This document shows positions 9,246 to 19,885 of a stretch of DNA of 42,464 nt, in pieces; position 1 is the first letter of the stretch; the number at the start of each line of letters is the position of its first letter. Source of the DNA: Synechococcus sp. UW140 (lineage in GTDB: Bacteria > Cyanobacteriota > Cyanobacteriia > PCC-6307 > Cyanobiaceae). The notes under the pieces were generated by a model. That model searched no databases. It worked only from the letters and a program-made list of their open reading frames with translations, and was not told where the DNA came from. The stretch is taken from positions 1 through 42,464 of the forward strand of contig CAMBZX010000005.1 in NCBI GenBank assembly GCA_945872185.1. Reading direction: 5' to 3'. A program made the position numbers and the translations under genes.

Positions 9246-9749
9246 ATGACTTCCACACCAGGCTCAGTGCAACGACGCCTCGGAAGGTCGGCTGTCGCAG
9301 TCGCATCGCTTCTTGCCCTTGCCGCCTGCTCCCAGCCTGGCAGCACACCAAAGGCCTCAACCACCGCTTCCCTGCCTACCGAGATGCCAGCCCCTTACCG
9401 CACCTGGGCTCGGAGCACGACTGTCTCGGCCTGTGGCTTTGATCCAGTCCGAAATGGGCCAGAAGGGAATAGAAACCTCAGCGGATGGGCTGTGATCAAT
9501 GCCGCCACTGGCGAGGTGCCTGAAGCGTTCATTCTCCAGATCGAACAAGGTAGCACGACTTACTACATTCCCACCAAGCCGGCAGATCGTAAAGACATCG
9601 CCACTCGGCTGAAGAATCCGTCACTCATTCGCAGCGGCTTTACGGCCACGCTACAACCAAAGTCCATTAAACCGCCTTTTTCGGCGACCATGCTACTCGC
9701 CTTCCAGAAAAAGCTATTTCCTTGCGGATACAATACAACCGTTAAGTAA
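9246..9749 (+). CDS. Small predicted lipoprotein, unknown function
   Basis: A 167-residue protein starting at ATG 9246. The N-terminus has a basic region (QRRLGR), a hydrophobic core (SAVAVASLLALAA) and a lipobox LALAAC with Cys28, so it should be lipidated and anchored in a membrane facing the periplasm. The mature part begins with a Ser/Thr/Pro/Ala-rich linker and then about 110 residues with no family I recognise; two further Cys (in SACGFDP and FPCGYN) could pair. It lies alone on the plus strand within the A/T-richer block, and its codon use looks less GC-extreme than that of core genes. The coding call rests on the clear signal peptide. Confidence 0.72.
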   Translation: MTSTPGSVQRRLGRSAVAVASLLALAACSQPGSTPKASTTASLPTEMPAPYRTWARSTTVSACGFDPVRNGPEGNRNLSGWAVINAATGEVPEAFILQIEQGSTTYYIPTKPADRKDIATRLKNPSLIRSGFTATLQPKSIKPPFSATMLLAFQKKLFPCGYNTTVK

Positions 9750-9907
9750 AAACCTTCCACGCTCTCTGCACAGGAGAGATCGACTGGGCGAGCATGACAA
9801 AATAGCTAGACGCAGCGACTAAAGTCCATGCTCAATGGCTTGCATAGCCTGGCCGCCAGACACAAAATCTAGCGGTCAGGAATCGCAATCTCTACCATGC
9901 CTCGCCC

Positions 9908-10195
9908 ATGCTTCCTGCAGAGGCATTAAGCAAACGTCCAAGGCGATACATGAATGATTTCGTATGGACCGAACCTCAGGCAGGCTCATCGGCGCTCGAA
10001 ATCCGATTTACCGTGCTGCCATCTCAGCTATATGCCGGATTAAATCTGCTTGACCGCAGCAACATTTGCGATTTCTGTCTGGGGATTGCTGTGCCACACC
10101 CATCCCTGGGAGCTTTTTTCTATGAGGCTTTGAGTGAACTGGCTGGCCAGATGGGTCGGCCACGCTGGCTGTTACAGCTGGATCTCCAGCAGTAA
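9908..10195 (+). CDS. Possible small hypothetical protein
   Basis: A 95-codon frame from ATG 9908; an alternative start is the internal ATG encoding MNDFVWTEPQ. I do not recognise it. The composition is protein-like (ICDFCLGIAVPHPSLGAFFYEALSEL), without a signal peptide or repeats. The frame is open upstream only to a TAG at 9845, so it is not the tail of a long decayed gene. No good ribosome binding site is seen. It may be spurious. Confidence 0.3.
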   Translation: MLPAEALSKRPRRYMNDFVWTEPQAGSSALEIRFTVLPSQLYAGLNLLDRSNICDFCLGIAVPHPSLGAFFYEALSELAGQMGRPRWLLQLDLQQ

Positions 10196-10280
10196 ATCTA
10201 GGCAGCTACTCCCAGTGCGCCGGTCAGGCATTGGAACCCCATGGGAAGAGCATGATGGCCTGCCCTCCCCACCCCGTTAT

Positions 10281-11833
<1,553 letters not shown>

Positions 11834-11886
11834 GTGACTTGCGAAACCTAGCAAGAACACAACAGCACGACGGGTTTCTGAGCCCT

Positions 11887-12492
11887 TCAGCCCTGCAGCC
11901 CATCGAGCGACGCCGCCACCACCCGGTGATCGCCATCGGCCTGCAACCCCTGCAACAACTGCCGCGCCTGGGTCGCCGTGGCCCCATCACCCTCCCGCAC
12001 CAGCCGACCCAGCACCTCGGCGCCACCCACCCGCACCGTGCCATCGCCATCGGCGATCGCCAGTTGGGCCAGCTCCAGCAGCCAGGCCATCGGGATGGCG
12101 GGCTGCTCAGCCAGAGCCGAGAGGATGCTGCAGCGCACCAGCCACTGGCCATCGCGCTCAAAAGCCGCACGCAGCAGCGGCCAGGCGCGCTCCACCCCAT
12201 AACTGGCGAGGGCATTGGCCGCTTCGGCGCGCACATTGGCGTCCTCATCGTCCGTCAGCACAGCCTCCAGCGCTTGCCAACCGGCCTCGCTGCGCTTCAC
12301 CCCCAACCCGGCCGAGGCGATCGAGCGGATCATGAAGGTGGTCTGCTCCAGGCCCAGCAACAGCAGCGGCGTTGCCTGTTCCACCTCCAGCGCCCGCAAG
12401 CCCACCAGGGCCGGCATCGCCCGGCTGGGATCGCCGGAGCTGATCGCCTCCCGCAGGGCGGCCAGATCGGGGGCGGGGGAGGAAGGATCCAT
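11887..12492 (-). CDS. HEAT-repeat protein
   Basis: A 201-residue all-helical protein made of about five HEAT / PBS-lyase-type repeats (for example DEDANVRAEAANALASYGV, DGQWLVRCSILSALAEQP, DGTVRVGGAEVLGRLV). In cyanobacteria such repeats occur in bilin lyases (CpcE/F, NblB) and in many scaffold proteins. Nothing here fixes a bilin role, so I leave it as a general HEAT-repeat protein. It starts 14 bases after the stop of the upstream small membrane protein, so it belongs to the minus-strand run from ruvB. thiC follows, but with its own riboswitch leader. Confidence 0.85.
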   Translation of the reverse strand: MDPSSPAPDLAALREAISSGDPSRAMPALVGLRALEVEQATPLLLLGLEQTTFMIRSIASAGLGVKRSEAGWQALEAVLTDDEDANVRAEAANALASYGVERAWPLLRAAFERDGQWLVRCSILSALAEQPAIPMAWLLELAQLAIADGDGTVRVGGAEVLGRLVREGDGATATQARQLLQGLQADGDHRVVAASLDGLQG

Positions 12493-12506
12493 CAGGCGCG
12501 GCTTGT

Positions 12507-12791
12507 TCAGCCGCCTTCGGCAGTGTGGCCATCGTCGCGCAGGGCGCGCAGCAGCTCACGGCGGCGACGGCGACGGCGCACCCAGCTGGTGGCCAGCAGA
12601 CCGATGCCGATCCCCAGGGCCGGCAGAGCCTGCACCCGTTCGCTGGCGGGTCGCTGCAACAGGGCCAGCAGGGCCAACAGGATCAACAACGGCGAGGACA
12701 GGGCCAGCAGGGCCCGCCGGCGGGACGCCGGGCTCATCCCCAACCCCTGGGCCATCGCCGCATCGCGCTGGGTCTCGGCGGCGTTGTTCAC
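12507..12791 (-). CDS. Small two-helix membrane protein (DUF3188-like)
   Basis: A 94-residue protein with two hydrophobic segments, ALLALSSPLLILLALLALL (about 27-45) and ALPALGIGIGLLATSWV (about 55-71). The segment WVRRRRRRREL forms a strongly basic cytoplasmic end. I recall a cyanobacterial family of this shape (DUF3188) beside amidohydrolase genes, but the assignment is from memory. The start codon overlaps the amidohydrolase stop (ATGA), so translation is probably coupled. Function unknown. Confidence 0.75.
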   Translation of the reverse strand: MNNAAETQRDAAMAQGLGMSPASRRRALLALSSPLLILLALLALLQRPASERVQALPALGIGIGLLATSWVRRRRRRRELLRALRDDGHTAEGG

Positions 12792-14029
12792 ACCGGTTGT
12801 TCCATCCAGCGCAGCAGGCTGAGGGTGAGCACCTCCACCCCCACCGCCAGGCAGCCCTCATCCGGGTTGAAGGCGTTGCTGTGCAGCGGCGTGCAGCCCT
12901 GCGGCCCCGCCACCCCGAGGCGAAACATCGTGCCCCGGCTGCCCTCGAGCAGGGCGGCGAAATCCTCGGCGCCAAGGGAGGGCTGCTCCAGCCACTGCAC
13001 CCGACTGCGGCCCAGCAGCTCGGTGGCCGCATCCGCCACCAGAGCGGTGAGCGCCGGATCGTTGTGCACCGGCGGCGAGATGGTGCGGTAGTGCACCCGC
13101 GCTTCGCCGCCGTGACCCCGGCAGAGGGCCTGCACCGTTTCCTCGATCCAGGCCGGCAGCTGGGCATGCAGCTCCAGATCCAGGCAGCGCACGGTGCCGA
13201 GCAGACGCACATGGTCGGCGATCACATTGAAGGCCTTGCCCCCCTCGATCCGCCCGAAACTCACCACCACCGGATGCAGGGCATCCAGCTGCCGGCTGAT
13301 CGCCTCCTGCAGACCACTCACCACCCGGGCGGCGATCCAGATCGCATCCGTGCTCTGGTGCGGCCGGGCTCCATGGCCGCCTTCGCCGAGCACCTCCACC
13401 TCCAGCTCTCCGGCCGCCGCCGTGAAGCTGCCGCTGCGCACGCCGATCGTGCCCACCGCCAGGCTCGGGAAGACATGCACGCCAAACAGAGCCTGCACCC
13501 CCTCCATGGCGCCATCGGCCTTCATCCAGGCCGCCCCTTCCGCCGTTTCCTCCGCGGGCTGGAAAATCAACCGCACCCGGGCTGTGAGGCGCTCGGGCAC
13601 CGAGGCCAGCAACTGGGCCACCCCCAATCCCACCGCGGTGTGGATGTCGTGGCCGCAGGCATGCATCAGGCCCTGACGGCTGGAGGCGTAATCGAGCCCG
13701 GTGCGCTCTTCGATCGGCAACGCATCCATGTCGCAGCGCAGGGCCACCAAGGGCCCATCCACGGGGCCCAGCTCCGCCAGCACCCCCGTGCGGCCAACGC
13801 CTTCGCGCACCTGCCAGCCCCAGCGGCGCAGTTCGCCCGCCACCAGCGCGGCGGTCTGCTGTTCATGGCCGCTGAGCTCGGGATGGCGATGCAGATGGCG
13901 CCGCAACAGCAGCAGCTCCGGCAGGGCCTGCGCCAGGGTCTGATCCAGACCCAGCTGCTGCCACAGCAGCGGCACGGGCTGCGGCGGCAGCGGCGTCACG
14001 GGGGGGTCAGCAGAGAGGGGCAGGATCAT
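12788..14029 (-). CDS. M20D family metallo-amidohydrolase (N-acyl-amino-acid hydrolase type)
   Basis: This 413-residue enzyme has the full metal-site pattern of the M20D/AbgB-HipO group: RRHLHRHPELSGHE, LRCDMDALPIEE, MHACGHDIHTAVGLG, IFQPAEETAEGA, GAEDFAALLE and PLHSNAFNPDE. The inserted dimerisation domain sits between about 200 and 310 (GGHGARPHQSTDAI). It should remove an acyl group from an N-acylated amino acid or related amide in the cytoplasm; the natural substrate is unknown. Related enzymes include hippurate hydrolase and IAA-amino-acid hydrolase. It lies 18 bases after the TPR gene. Confidence 0.93.
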   Translation of the reverse strand: MILPLSADPPVTPLPPQPVPLLWQQLGLDQTLAQALPELLLLRRHLHRHPELSGHEQQTAALVAGELRRWGWQVREGVGRTGVLAELGPVDGPLVALRCDMDALPIEERTGLDYASSRQGLMHACGHDIHTAVGLGVAQLLASVPERLTARVRLIFQPAEETAEGAAWMKADGAMEGVQALFGVHVFPSLAVGTIGVRSGSFTAAAGELEVEVLGEGGHGARPHQSTDAIWIAARVVSGLQEAISRQLDALHPVVVSFGRIEGGKAFNVIADHVRLLGTVRCLDLELHAQLPAWIEETVQALCRGHGGEARVHYRTISPPVHNDPALTALVADAATELLGRSRVQWLEQPSLGAEDFAALLEGSRGTMFRLGVAGPQGCTPLHSNAFNPDEGCLAVGVEVLTLSLLRWMEQPV

Positions 14030-14047
14030 GGACAGGAGCGGGGGGCT

Positions 14048-14914
14048 TCAGGAGGCCAGGTGCAGGAACTGGTCGAGAGCCTGGATCGGCACGGGGGGCC
14101 ACCGCCGTATCTGCTGCAGCCATTCTCCCTGGCGATAGCGGGGATCGAGGCCGGAGGCGGCGGCCCAGTGGCTCTCGGCTTCGCCCCGGGCCCCCTTGCT
14201 CCAGAGCAGGGCCGTCAGGCCGGCGCGGGCGTCGGCGAACAGCGGGTAACGGCGGATCAGGTTGCGCAGCTGCTGCTCGGCTGCCGGCAGATCCCCCTGC
14301 TGAAAGGCGGCCAGGGCGGCACTGGAGCGGGCCATGGCGAAACCGGGGCGGGCCAGGGCCGCCTGCTCGAAGCAGTCGCGGGCGGCGGCCCAGTCGCCGA
14401 GGGAGCCCGCCACATTGCCGAGGTTGTACAGGGCCGAAGCGTCAGCCGGATCCCGCTCCAGCACCCAGTGGTAATCGGCGGCGGCCGCATCCCAGCGGCC
14501 GAGGGCCTCCTCGGCGGTGCCGCGGTTGAGATGGGGATCGGCATTGACCGGATCGAGCTGCATCGCCCGGTCCTGGGCGGCGATCGCCGCCTCGGCATCG
14601 CCCAGGGCCAGCAGCACATTGCCGCGGTTGCTCCAGGCGGAGGCGTCCTCAGGGGCCAGCTCGAGAACGCGATCCCAGAGCGGCAACGCATCGCCGAAAC
14701 GGCCATCGCGGCTGGCCGTCAGGGCCTGATCAAAGAGTTGCGGCAGAGGCAGAGGCGGCGGTGCCTTGGACGGCGGCGGGCTGGTGATCGCTGGGCGCCA
14801 GGCTTCAGCCTGGACGGTGGCAGGCGTCGTCAGCAGCAGAGCCAGGGCGCAGACCAGAGCCAGGGCTGCCGCCAGCCAGGGGCGCCCCCACCCCCCCGGG
14901 ACAGGGGCCTTCAT
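14048..14914 (-). CDS. TPR-repeat protein with N-terminal signal sequence
   Basis: Residues 12-36 are a hydrophobic export signal ([17 protein letters not shown], then TPATVQAEA), so the protein is likely periplasmic or thylakoid-lumenal. After a Pro-rich linker ([16 protein letters not shown]) come about five tetratricopeptide repeats, such as [20 protein letters not shown] and [23 protein letters not shown] proteins are scaffolds, and the partner is not indicated. Its ATG overlaps the ruvB stop by four bases, so it is translationally coupled to ruvB, though a functional link to recombination is unlikely given its export. Confidence 0.87.
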   Translation of the reverse strand: MKAPVPGGWGRPWLAAALALVCALALLLTTPATVQAEAWRPAITSPPPSKAPPPLPLPQLFDQALTASRDGRFGDALPLWDRVLELAPEDASAWSNRGNVLLALGDAEAAIAAQDRAMQLDPVNADPHLNRGTAEEALGRWDAAAADYHWVLERDPADASALYNLGNVAGSLGDWAAARDCFEQAALARPGFAMARSSAALAAFQQGDLPAAEQQLRNLIRRYPLFADARAGLTALLWSKGARGEAESHWAAASGLDPRYRQGEWLQQIRRWPPVPIQALDQFLHLAS

Positions 14915-16044
14915 GCCGCCAGCTGGGCGGGCCAGCCGAGATGGGTGCGACCGGCGGCGGTGACCAGCCGGCCCCGGGGGGTGCGCTGCAGCAAGCCCTG
15001 CTGCAGCAGAAAGGGCTCGATCACGGTTTCGAGGGTGGTGGGGTCTTCCCCCAGGCCTGCCGCCAGGGTTTCCAGCCCCACGGGTCCGCCGCCATAGCCC
15101 TCCAGCATCAAGGTGAGCAGGCGCCGGTCGCTGGCATCGAGGCCGCGGCCATCAACCCGATGCAGGCTCAGCGCCTCCTGCACCAGAGCGACGCCGATGT
15201 GGTCGTGGCCCTGCACCGACGCCACATCCCGCACCCGCCGCAACAGGCGATTGGCGATGCGAGGGGTGCCGCGGCAGCGGCGGGCCACCTCCAAGGCACC
15301 CTCCTTGGCCAGCTGCAGCCGCAGCAGGCCGGCGGTGCGTTCGACAATCGCCTGCAGATCGTCCAGTTCATAGAACTCCAGCCGCTGAATCAGCCCGAAG
15401 CGATCGCGCAGCGGCGAACTCAACGCCCCGGCCCGGGTGGTGGCGCCCACCAAGGTGAAGGGGGCGATCGGCAGGCTGCGGGTGCGGGCCATGGTGCCCT
15501 TGCCGACGGTGAGATCCAGCCGGTAGTCCTCCATCGCCGGATAGAGCAGCTCCTCGGCGATGCGGTTCAGGCGGTGGATCTCATCGATGAACAGCACCTC
15601 ATGGGCCTGGAGGTTCACCAGCAACCCGATGATGTCGCGCGGGCGCTCCAGGGCCGGAGCACTGGTGATGCGGCAGCGCACCCCCAGCTCCTCGGCCAGC
15701 ACCAGGGCCATGGTGGTCTTGCCCAGGCCCGGCGGACCGTGCAACAGCACATGATCGAGCGGCTCACCCCGGCTGCGGGTGGCCTCCACGGCAATGGCCA
15801 ACACCTGTTTGAGTTCGCTCTGACCGATGTAGTCGGCGAGGCGGCGGGGGCGGAGGGAGTCTTCGCGGCCTGGCGTCTCGCTGCGCGCCGCCTCCAATTG
15901 CTCCTCGGCGACGGCCGCTGGATCCACGAGCCTGGTTTCTGCGGCGGCGATGGCACCCTGGCGAGCAGCGGCCACGCCACCGGAGGCGGCTGGCCGCCGG
16001 CGCCCCCCCGGTGGCGTGGCCGCTCCTGAAGAAATGATCGCCAT
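14911..16044 (-). CDS. ruvB: Holliday junction branch migration helicase RuvB
   Basis: RuvB is the hexameric AAA+ motor that, with RuvA, moves Holliday junctions during recombinational repair. Visible motifs are [16 protein letters not shown] at the domain start, Walker [11 protein letters not shown], Walker [17 protein letters not shown], sensor [11 protein letters not shown], the arginine finger region LRDRFG, and the C-terminal winged helix ending [19 protein letters not shown]...[11 protein letters not shown] chose the ATG at 16044 ([12 protein letters not shown]); the open frame runs to 16176 but would cross the smpB start. The N-terminal 60 residues are Ala/Gly/Pro-rich and longer than in E. 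coli. It is divergent from smpB with about 60 bases between. Confidence 0.97.
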   Translation of the reverse strand: MAIISSGAATPPGGRRRPAASGGVAAARQGAIAAAETRLVDPAAVAEEQLEAARSETPGREDSLRPRRLADYIGQSELKQVLAIAVEATRSRGEPLDHVLLHGPPGLGKTTMALVLAEELGVRCRITSAPALERPRDIIGLLVNLQAHEVLFIDEIHRLNRIAEELLYPAMEDYRLDLTVGKGTMARTRSLPIAPFTLVGATTRAGALSSPLRDRFGLIQRLEFYELDDLQAIVERTAGLLRLQLAKEGALEVARRCRGTPRIANRLLRRVRDVASVQGHDHIGVALVQEALSLHRVDGRGLDASDRRLLTLMLEGYGGGPVGLETLAAGLGEDPTTLETVIEPFLLQQGLLQRTPRGRLVTAAGRTHLGWPAQLAA

Positions 16045-16105
16045 GGGTGGAGGGTACCGGCCCCTGCCTAGGGTCGGGGAACATTGCGCAGTCCCGGGGG
16101 AGGCG

Positions 16106-16603
16106 ATGGCCAAGGGGCCCGGCAGAAAGGGCGGCACCAAAGCACAGGACCCCGCCCACAAGCTGCTGGCGGACAACCGCTTCGCGCGCCATCAATACGA
16201 GATTCTCGAAACCCTGGAGTGCGGCATCGAGCTGCTGGGGACGGAAGTGAAATCGATCCGCGCCGGCCAGTGCAACCTGCGCGATGGCTTCTGCCTGATC
16301 AGGAATGGCGAGCTGCAGCTGCACAACGTGCACATCTCGCCCCACAGCCACGCCGGCCGCTTCTTCAACCACGAGCCGTTGCGGGTGCGCAAACTGCTGG
16401 CCCATCGCCGCGAGATCGACAAGCTGCGCATCGCCCTGGAGCAGAAGGGCCTCACCCTGATTCCGCTCAATGTCCATCTCAAGGGCTCCTGGATCAAGGT
16501 GAGCCTGGGCCTGGGTAAGGGCCGCAAGCTGCACGACAAGCGCCACGAGGAGAAGCGCAAGACCGAAGCGAAGGAGGCCCGCGCCGCCATCGCCCGTCTT
16601 TAA
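16106..16603 (+). CDS. smpB: SsrA-binding protein SmpB
   Basis: SmpB binds tmRNA and brings it to stalled ribosomes for trans-translation. The protein (165 aa) shows the family core: [52 protein letters not shown], then the basic C-terminal tail [19 protein letters not shown], which reaches into the decoding centre. ATG 16106 is preceded by GGGGGAGG. The N-terminal extension [19 protein letters not shown] is usual in this lineage. No tmRNA gene is visible in the window. Its stop codon overlaps the stop of the convergent kinase-like gene (TTAA shared). Confidence 0.97.
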   Translation: MAKGPGRKGGTKAQDPAHKLLADNRFARHQYEILETLECGIELLGTEVKSIRAGQCNLRDGFCLIRNGELQLHNVHISPHSHAGRFFNHEPLRVRKLLAHRREIDKLRIALEQKGLTLIPLNVHLKGSWIKVSLGLGKGRKLHDKRHEEKRKTEAKEARAAIARL

Positions 16604-18804
16604 GGCGCAGGGGCCGCCGGTACCGGCGGCGGCGGCTCCACCGGCGGCGGGGGCGTCGCCGACCCGTTGGCGGGAGCCGCTTCCTGCCCAGCGCCGGCCT
16701 CGCCGCCCGGCGCTGCCTCGGGTGCCGTGGTGGCCTCGCCGCTGGTGGGAGCCGGCGTGGCCGGCGCTGGCGGCGGATCGGCCCGCAACGACAGCCGGAT
16801 CATCGCCGGCGCCACGCCTTCATTGGTGACCAGCAGCTGCACCGGGGAGGATTTCTGGGAACCGAGCGTGACCACCCGCAGCGGCCCCTTCGGCTCCAGC
16901 AAGATGCCATCGGCCCCATAGACGCTCATCTGCAACAAGGGCGTGCCATTGATCCCCAGGGCCAGACCATGGGCCGCCGGCAGGCGGATGGCGAACAGGC
17001 GCGCCCCACTGGCGGGCACATCGGCGGACAACACCTGAGTACGGCCCGAGGCCGCCTCGATCGGATCGATCCTGACGTTCTCCAGCACCTGTTCGGCAGC
17101 CGCATACCAGAGCTGGCGGTAGGGCTCATCGGGGATGTCCTGGCCGGAGCGTCCCGGCAGCAGGTTCTGGGCACTGGCGGAAACCAGCTGCCGTAACACC
17201 TCGGTGCTGAGGCCCTGGCGTAGCAGGTTCTGCTGGCGCTGTTGCCAGTCCCCCTGGCTGAAACTGCCCAGCCGGCGGCGCACCGCCAGCGGCAATTGTT
17301 CCACCCGGGCCAGCCACTCCTGGGCCTGCTCATTCCACACCTTGCGCAGCGGCGCATCCTCGAGGCTGTCGCTGGGCAAGCGGCCGCGCCGTTCGGGGTA
17401 CTGGGCCAGCAGGCTGGCATCCACCAGCTGCAGGAACCAGCTGCGATCCACCTGAATCGCCCGCAATCGATCCAGCAGCTGCTGGCGCTGATCCACCTCG
17501 GCCGGCGGCAGGCTGCTGGGTTGCTCGCTGGTCTGGTCGGTGCGGGGTGCCGGCAGCTTGTCGCGACCCAACCACCACCAACCCAGGGTGGTCCCCACCA
17601 CCGCCGAGAGCACCAGGGCGATCAGCACCGGCCAGAGCCCTCCCTCCGCAGCCTCTTCCCGCTCCTCATCACGGCGACGCGCCAGGGAGGGCTGGGGGCG
17701 GGGCGGCGCGATCGCCGGCAGCAACACCGCCGGGGCGGGGGTCTGGGCGGCCTGCGGGGTCTGCGGCGCTGGCGAATCCGGCTCCGTCCCGGCGGACTCC
17801 GGGCCAGGGGGCAACTCGGCGCCGCCGTCCTGTGGGGCCGGCTCTGGCGCTTCTGCCGCCGGAGCTTCAGCCGCAACGGCGGCAACAGCTTGCTCAGCCA
17901 CCACCGGCGCTGGGGCCGCGGGCACCAGCGCCACGGTGCGGTCGGCCCGGGCCACCGGCCCGGTGCTCTCGGGCATCTCCAGGGATTGAAAGGCCACCAG
18001 CGCCTGACCGGCCGAGGCGAAGCGCCGGGCGGGATCCCGCTCCAGCAGCCGCTGCAACTGGGCCAGCAGGGCCGGTTCCGGCTCCAGGCCTAGCGGCCAA
18101 CGCCAGGCGAGGCTGGCCGGATCCAGGAGGTTGCCCGGCGGTTCACCGGCCAACAGCACCAACGCCATCACCCCCAGGGCATGGAGATCCATCCAGGGCT
18201 GGGCCGGCTCGCCCCGGAGCAGCTCGGGTGGGGCATAGCCCGGGGTAGCACCGGGCACCCCGGCAGCACCGGCGCCAGCGGCCGCCAGACCCCGCACCAG
18301 GCCGAAGTCCAGCAGCACCGGCAGCCCGTCGCTGTCACGCCGCAGCAGGTTGTCGGGGCTGAGATCCCCGTGCAGCAGATCCTGGCTGTGCAGCGCCGCC
18401 AGCACCGGCAGCAACTGGCGCAGCAGCAGCAGCACCTCGCCAGCCCCGAACACCATCTGGCGCTCGCGCCGGGCCTCCAGCAACTGGCCGTAGGTGCGGC
18501 CGCTCTGCCATTCGCGCACCAACCAGAGCTGGCCCTGCTCCTGGATCACCGCGCCGAAGCGGGGCACCTGGGGATGGAGCACCCCCTGGAGCCGGCTCCA
18601 GAGCTCCCGGGCCCGCGCCTGATCCTGCTCGGCCCCCAGCCGCCGCAGGGCCACCGGCGCCTCGGCAGCCAATTGGTCGCGAGCCTGCCAGAGCACGCCC
18701 TGGCCCAGAACGCCGGCCGGATCGCCCGTCGGGGCACTGAGCTGGCGTTCCAGTCGATAGCGGGAGCCGATCAGCTCGCCCGCAGTGGCAGAGGACGAGG
18801 TCAT
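16600..18804 (-). CDS. Membrane-anchored Ser/Thr kinase-like protein, possible pseudokinase
   Basis: Residues 14-275 are a eukaryotic-type kinase domain: catalytic loop [10 protein letters not shown] (Asp147, Asn152), DFG at 166-168, activation segment ending GYAPPEL, then [15 protein letters not shown]. Two canonical ATP-site features are weak. The Gly-rich loop is not clear, and the VAIK lysine position reads VALRRL, with Arg54 in place of Lys. A Pro/Ala/Glu-rich linker (280-375), a transmembrane helix (about 390-412, [20 protein letters not shown]) and a 320-residue extracytoplasmic part follow, ending in a Pro/Ala tail. ATG 18804 forms a TGATG overlap with the cysteine synthase stop; a TTG one codon earlier is the alternative. 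The outer part may be the sensing or structural portion. Confidence 0.85.
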   Translation of the reverse strand: MTSSSATAGELIGSRYRLERQLSAPTGDPAGVLGQGVLWQARDQLAAEAPVALRRLGAEQDQARARELWSRLQGVLHPQVPRFGAVIQEQGQLWLVREWQSGRTYGQLLEARRERQMVFGAGEVLLLLRQLLPVLAALHSQDLLHGDLSPDNLLRRDSDGLPVLLDFGLVRGLAAAGAGAAGVPGATPGYAPPELLRGEPAQPWMDLHALGVMALVLLAGEPPGNLLDPASLAWRWPLGLEPEPALLAQLQRLLERDPARRFASAGQALVAFQSLEMPESTGPVARADRTVALVPAAPAPVVAEQAVAAVAAEAPAAEAPEPAPQDGGAELPPGPESAGTEPDSPAPQTPQAAQTPAPAVLLPAIAPPRPQPSLARRRDEEREEAAEGGLWPVLIALVLSAVVGTTLGWWWLGRDKLPAPRTDQTSEQPSSLPPAEVDQRQQLLDRLRAIQVDRSWFLQLVDASLLAQYPERRGRLPSDSLEDAPLRKVWNEQAQEWLARVEQLPLAVRRRLGSFSQGDWQQRQQNLLRQGLSTEVLRQLVSASAQNLLPGRSGQDIPDEPYRQLWYAAAEQVLENVRIDPIEAASGRTQVLSADVPASGARLFAIRLPAAHGLALGINGTPLLQMSVYGADGILLEPKGPLRVVTLGSQKSSPVQLLVTNEGVAPAMIRLSLRADPPPAPATPAPTSGEATTAPEAAPGGEAGAGQEAAPANGSATPPPPVEPPPPVPAAPAP

Positions 18805-19805
18805 CAACCACCCACCATTGAGCCGCGCTGGGGCTGCTGCAGGCCGCGGCCAGCGAGCCAGTCGCGGTCGTAGAGGCGGGATCGGTAGCGATCGCCGCCA
18901 TCACACAGCACCGTGACAATCCGATGGCCCGGGCCCAGGCGACGGGCCGTCTCGACCGCCGCGGCCACATTGATCCCCACCGAGCCGCCCATGAACAGGC
19001 CCTCCTTCCACAGCATCTGGTAGATGGTGCCCAGCGCCTGCTGATCGTCAATGCGCACGGCGTCGTCGATGGGCGCATCGGCAAGATTGGCCGTGACCCG
19101 GCTGTTGCCGATGCCCTCGGTGATCGAGCTGCCCTCGGCGCGCAACTCACCGCTGGTGGCCCAGCTGTAGAGCGCGCTGCCATCGGGATCGGCCAGCACG
19201 CAGCGCACCGCCTCGCGACGCTCCTTCAGAAACAGGGCCACCCCGGCATAGGTACCGCCGGTGCCGGTGGCCGCCACCCAGGCATCGATGCGGCCATCGC
19301 ACTGCTCCCAGATCTCGGGGGCGGTGCTGTTGTAGTGGGCGCGGCGATTGGCGAGGTTGTCGAACTGGTTGGCCCAGACGGCACCAGGGATCTCGGCAGC
19401 GATGCGGCCGGACAGGCGCACGTAGTTGTTGGGATCGGCGTAGGGCACGGCCGGCACCGTGCGCACCTCGGCCCCCAGGCTGCGCAACAGGCCGATCTTC
19501 TCCGCCGACTGGGTCTCGGGGATGACGATCAGGGCGCGATAGCCGCGGGCATTGCAGAGATGGGCCAGGCCGATGCCGGTGTTGCCGGCGGTGCCCTCCA
19601 CCACCGTGCCGCCGGGCCGCAGCTCGCCCGAGGCCTCCGCCTCCATCAGGATGCCGAGGGCGGCTCGATCCTTCACCGAGCCACCCGGATTCATGAACTC
19701 GGCCTTGCCGAGGATCTCGCAGCCGGTGAGTTCACTCAGGGCCCGCAGCCGGATCAAGGGCGTATGACCCACGGCCTCGCTGAACCCCTCGCTGATGGCG
19801 CCCAT
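18804..19805 (-). CDS. Cysteine synthase (PLP-dependent O-acetylserine sulfhydrylase family)
   Basis: A 333-residue fold-type II PLP enzyme. Lys45 in NPGGSVKDRAAL is the expected Schiff-base lysine, EGTAGNTGIGLA binds the substrate carboxylate, and ATGTGGTYAG is the phosphate-binding loop. The C-terminal VTVLCDGGDRYRSRLYD is typical of CysK/CysM-like proteins. It should make cysteine from O-acetylserine (or phosphoserine) and sulfide. Which subtype it is (CysK, CysM or another) is not settled. It is co-transcribed with the kinase-like gene and divergent from egtB with about 80 bases between, so it could supply cysteine to the sulfur-using ergothioneine step; that link is inference. Confidence 0.9.
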   Translation of the reverse strand: MGAISEGFSEAVGHTPLIRLRALSELTGCEILGKAEFMNPGGSVKDRAALGILMEAEASGELRPGGTVVEGTAGNTGIGLAHLCNARGYRALIVIPETQSAEKIGLLRSLGAEVRTVPAVPYADPNNYVRLSGRIAAEIPGAVWANQFDNLANRRAHYNSTAPEIWEQCDGRIDAWVAATGTGGTYAGVALFLKERREAVRCVLADPDGSALYSWATSGELRAEGSSITEGIGNSRVTANLADAPIDDAVRIDDQQALGTIYQMLWKEGLFMGGSVGINVAAAVETARRLGPGHRIVTVLCDGGDRYRSRLYDRDWLAGRGLQQPQRGSMVGG

Positions 19806-19885
19806 GGAGCCAGCCTGCCAAATCGACGTGTGTGGGACGGATCGTAGGGAACATCCCTAACGTCGGGCCCAGAGAGGGCGTAGGA

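Noticed and set aside
12215..15097. A 960-codon open frame on the plus strand
   Set aside because: It is antisense to the amidohydrolase, TPR and ruvB genes, is rich in His, Gln, Arg and Pro, and has no family motif. High-GC codon use on the other strand explains it.
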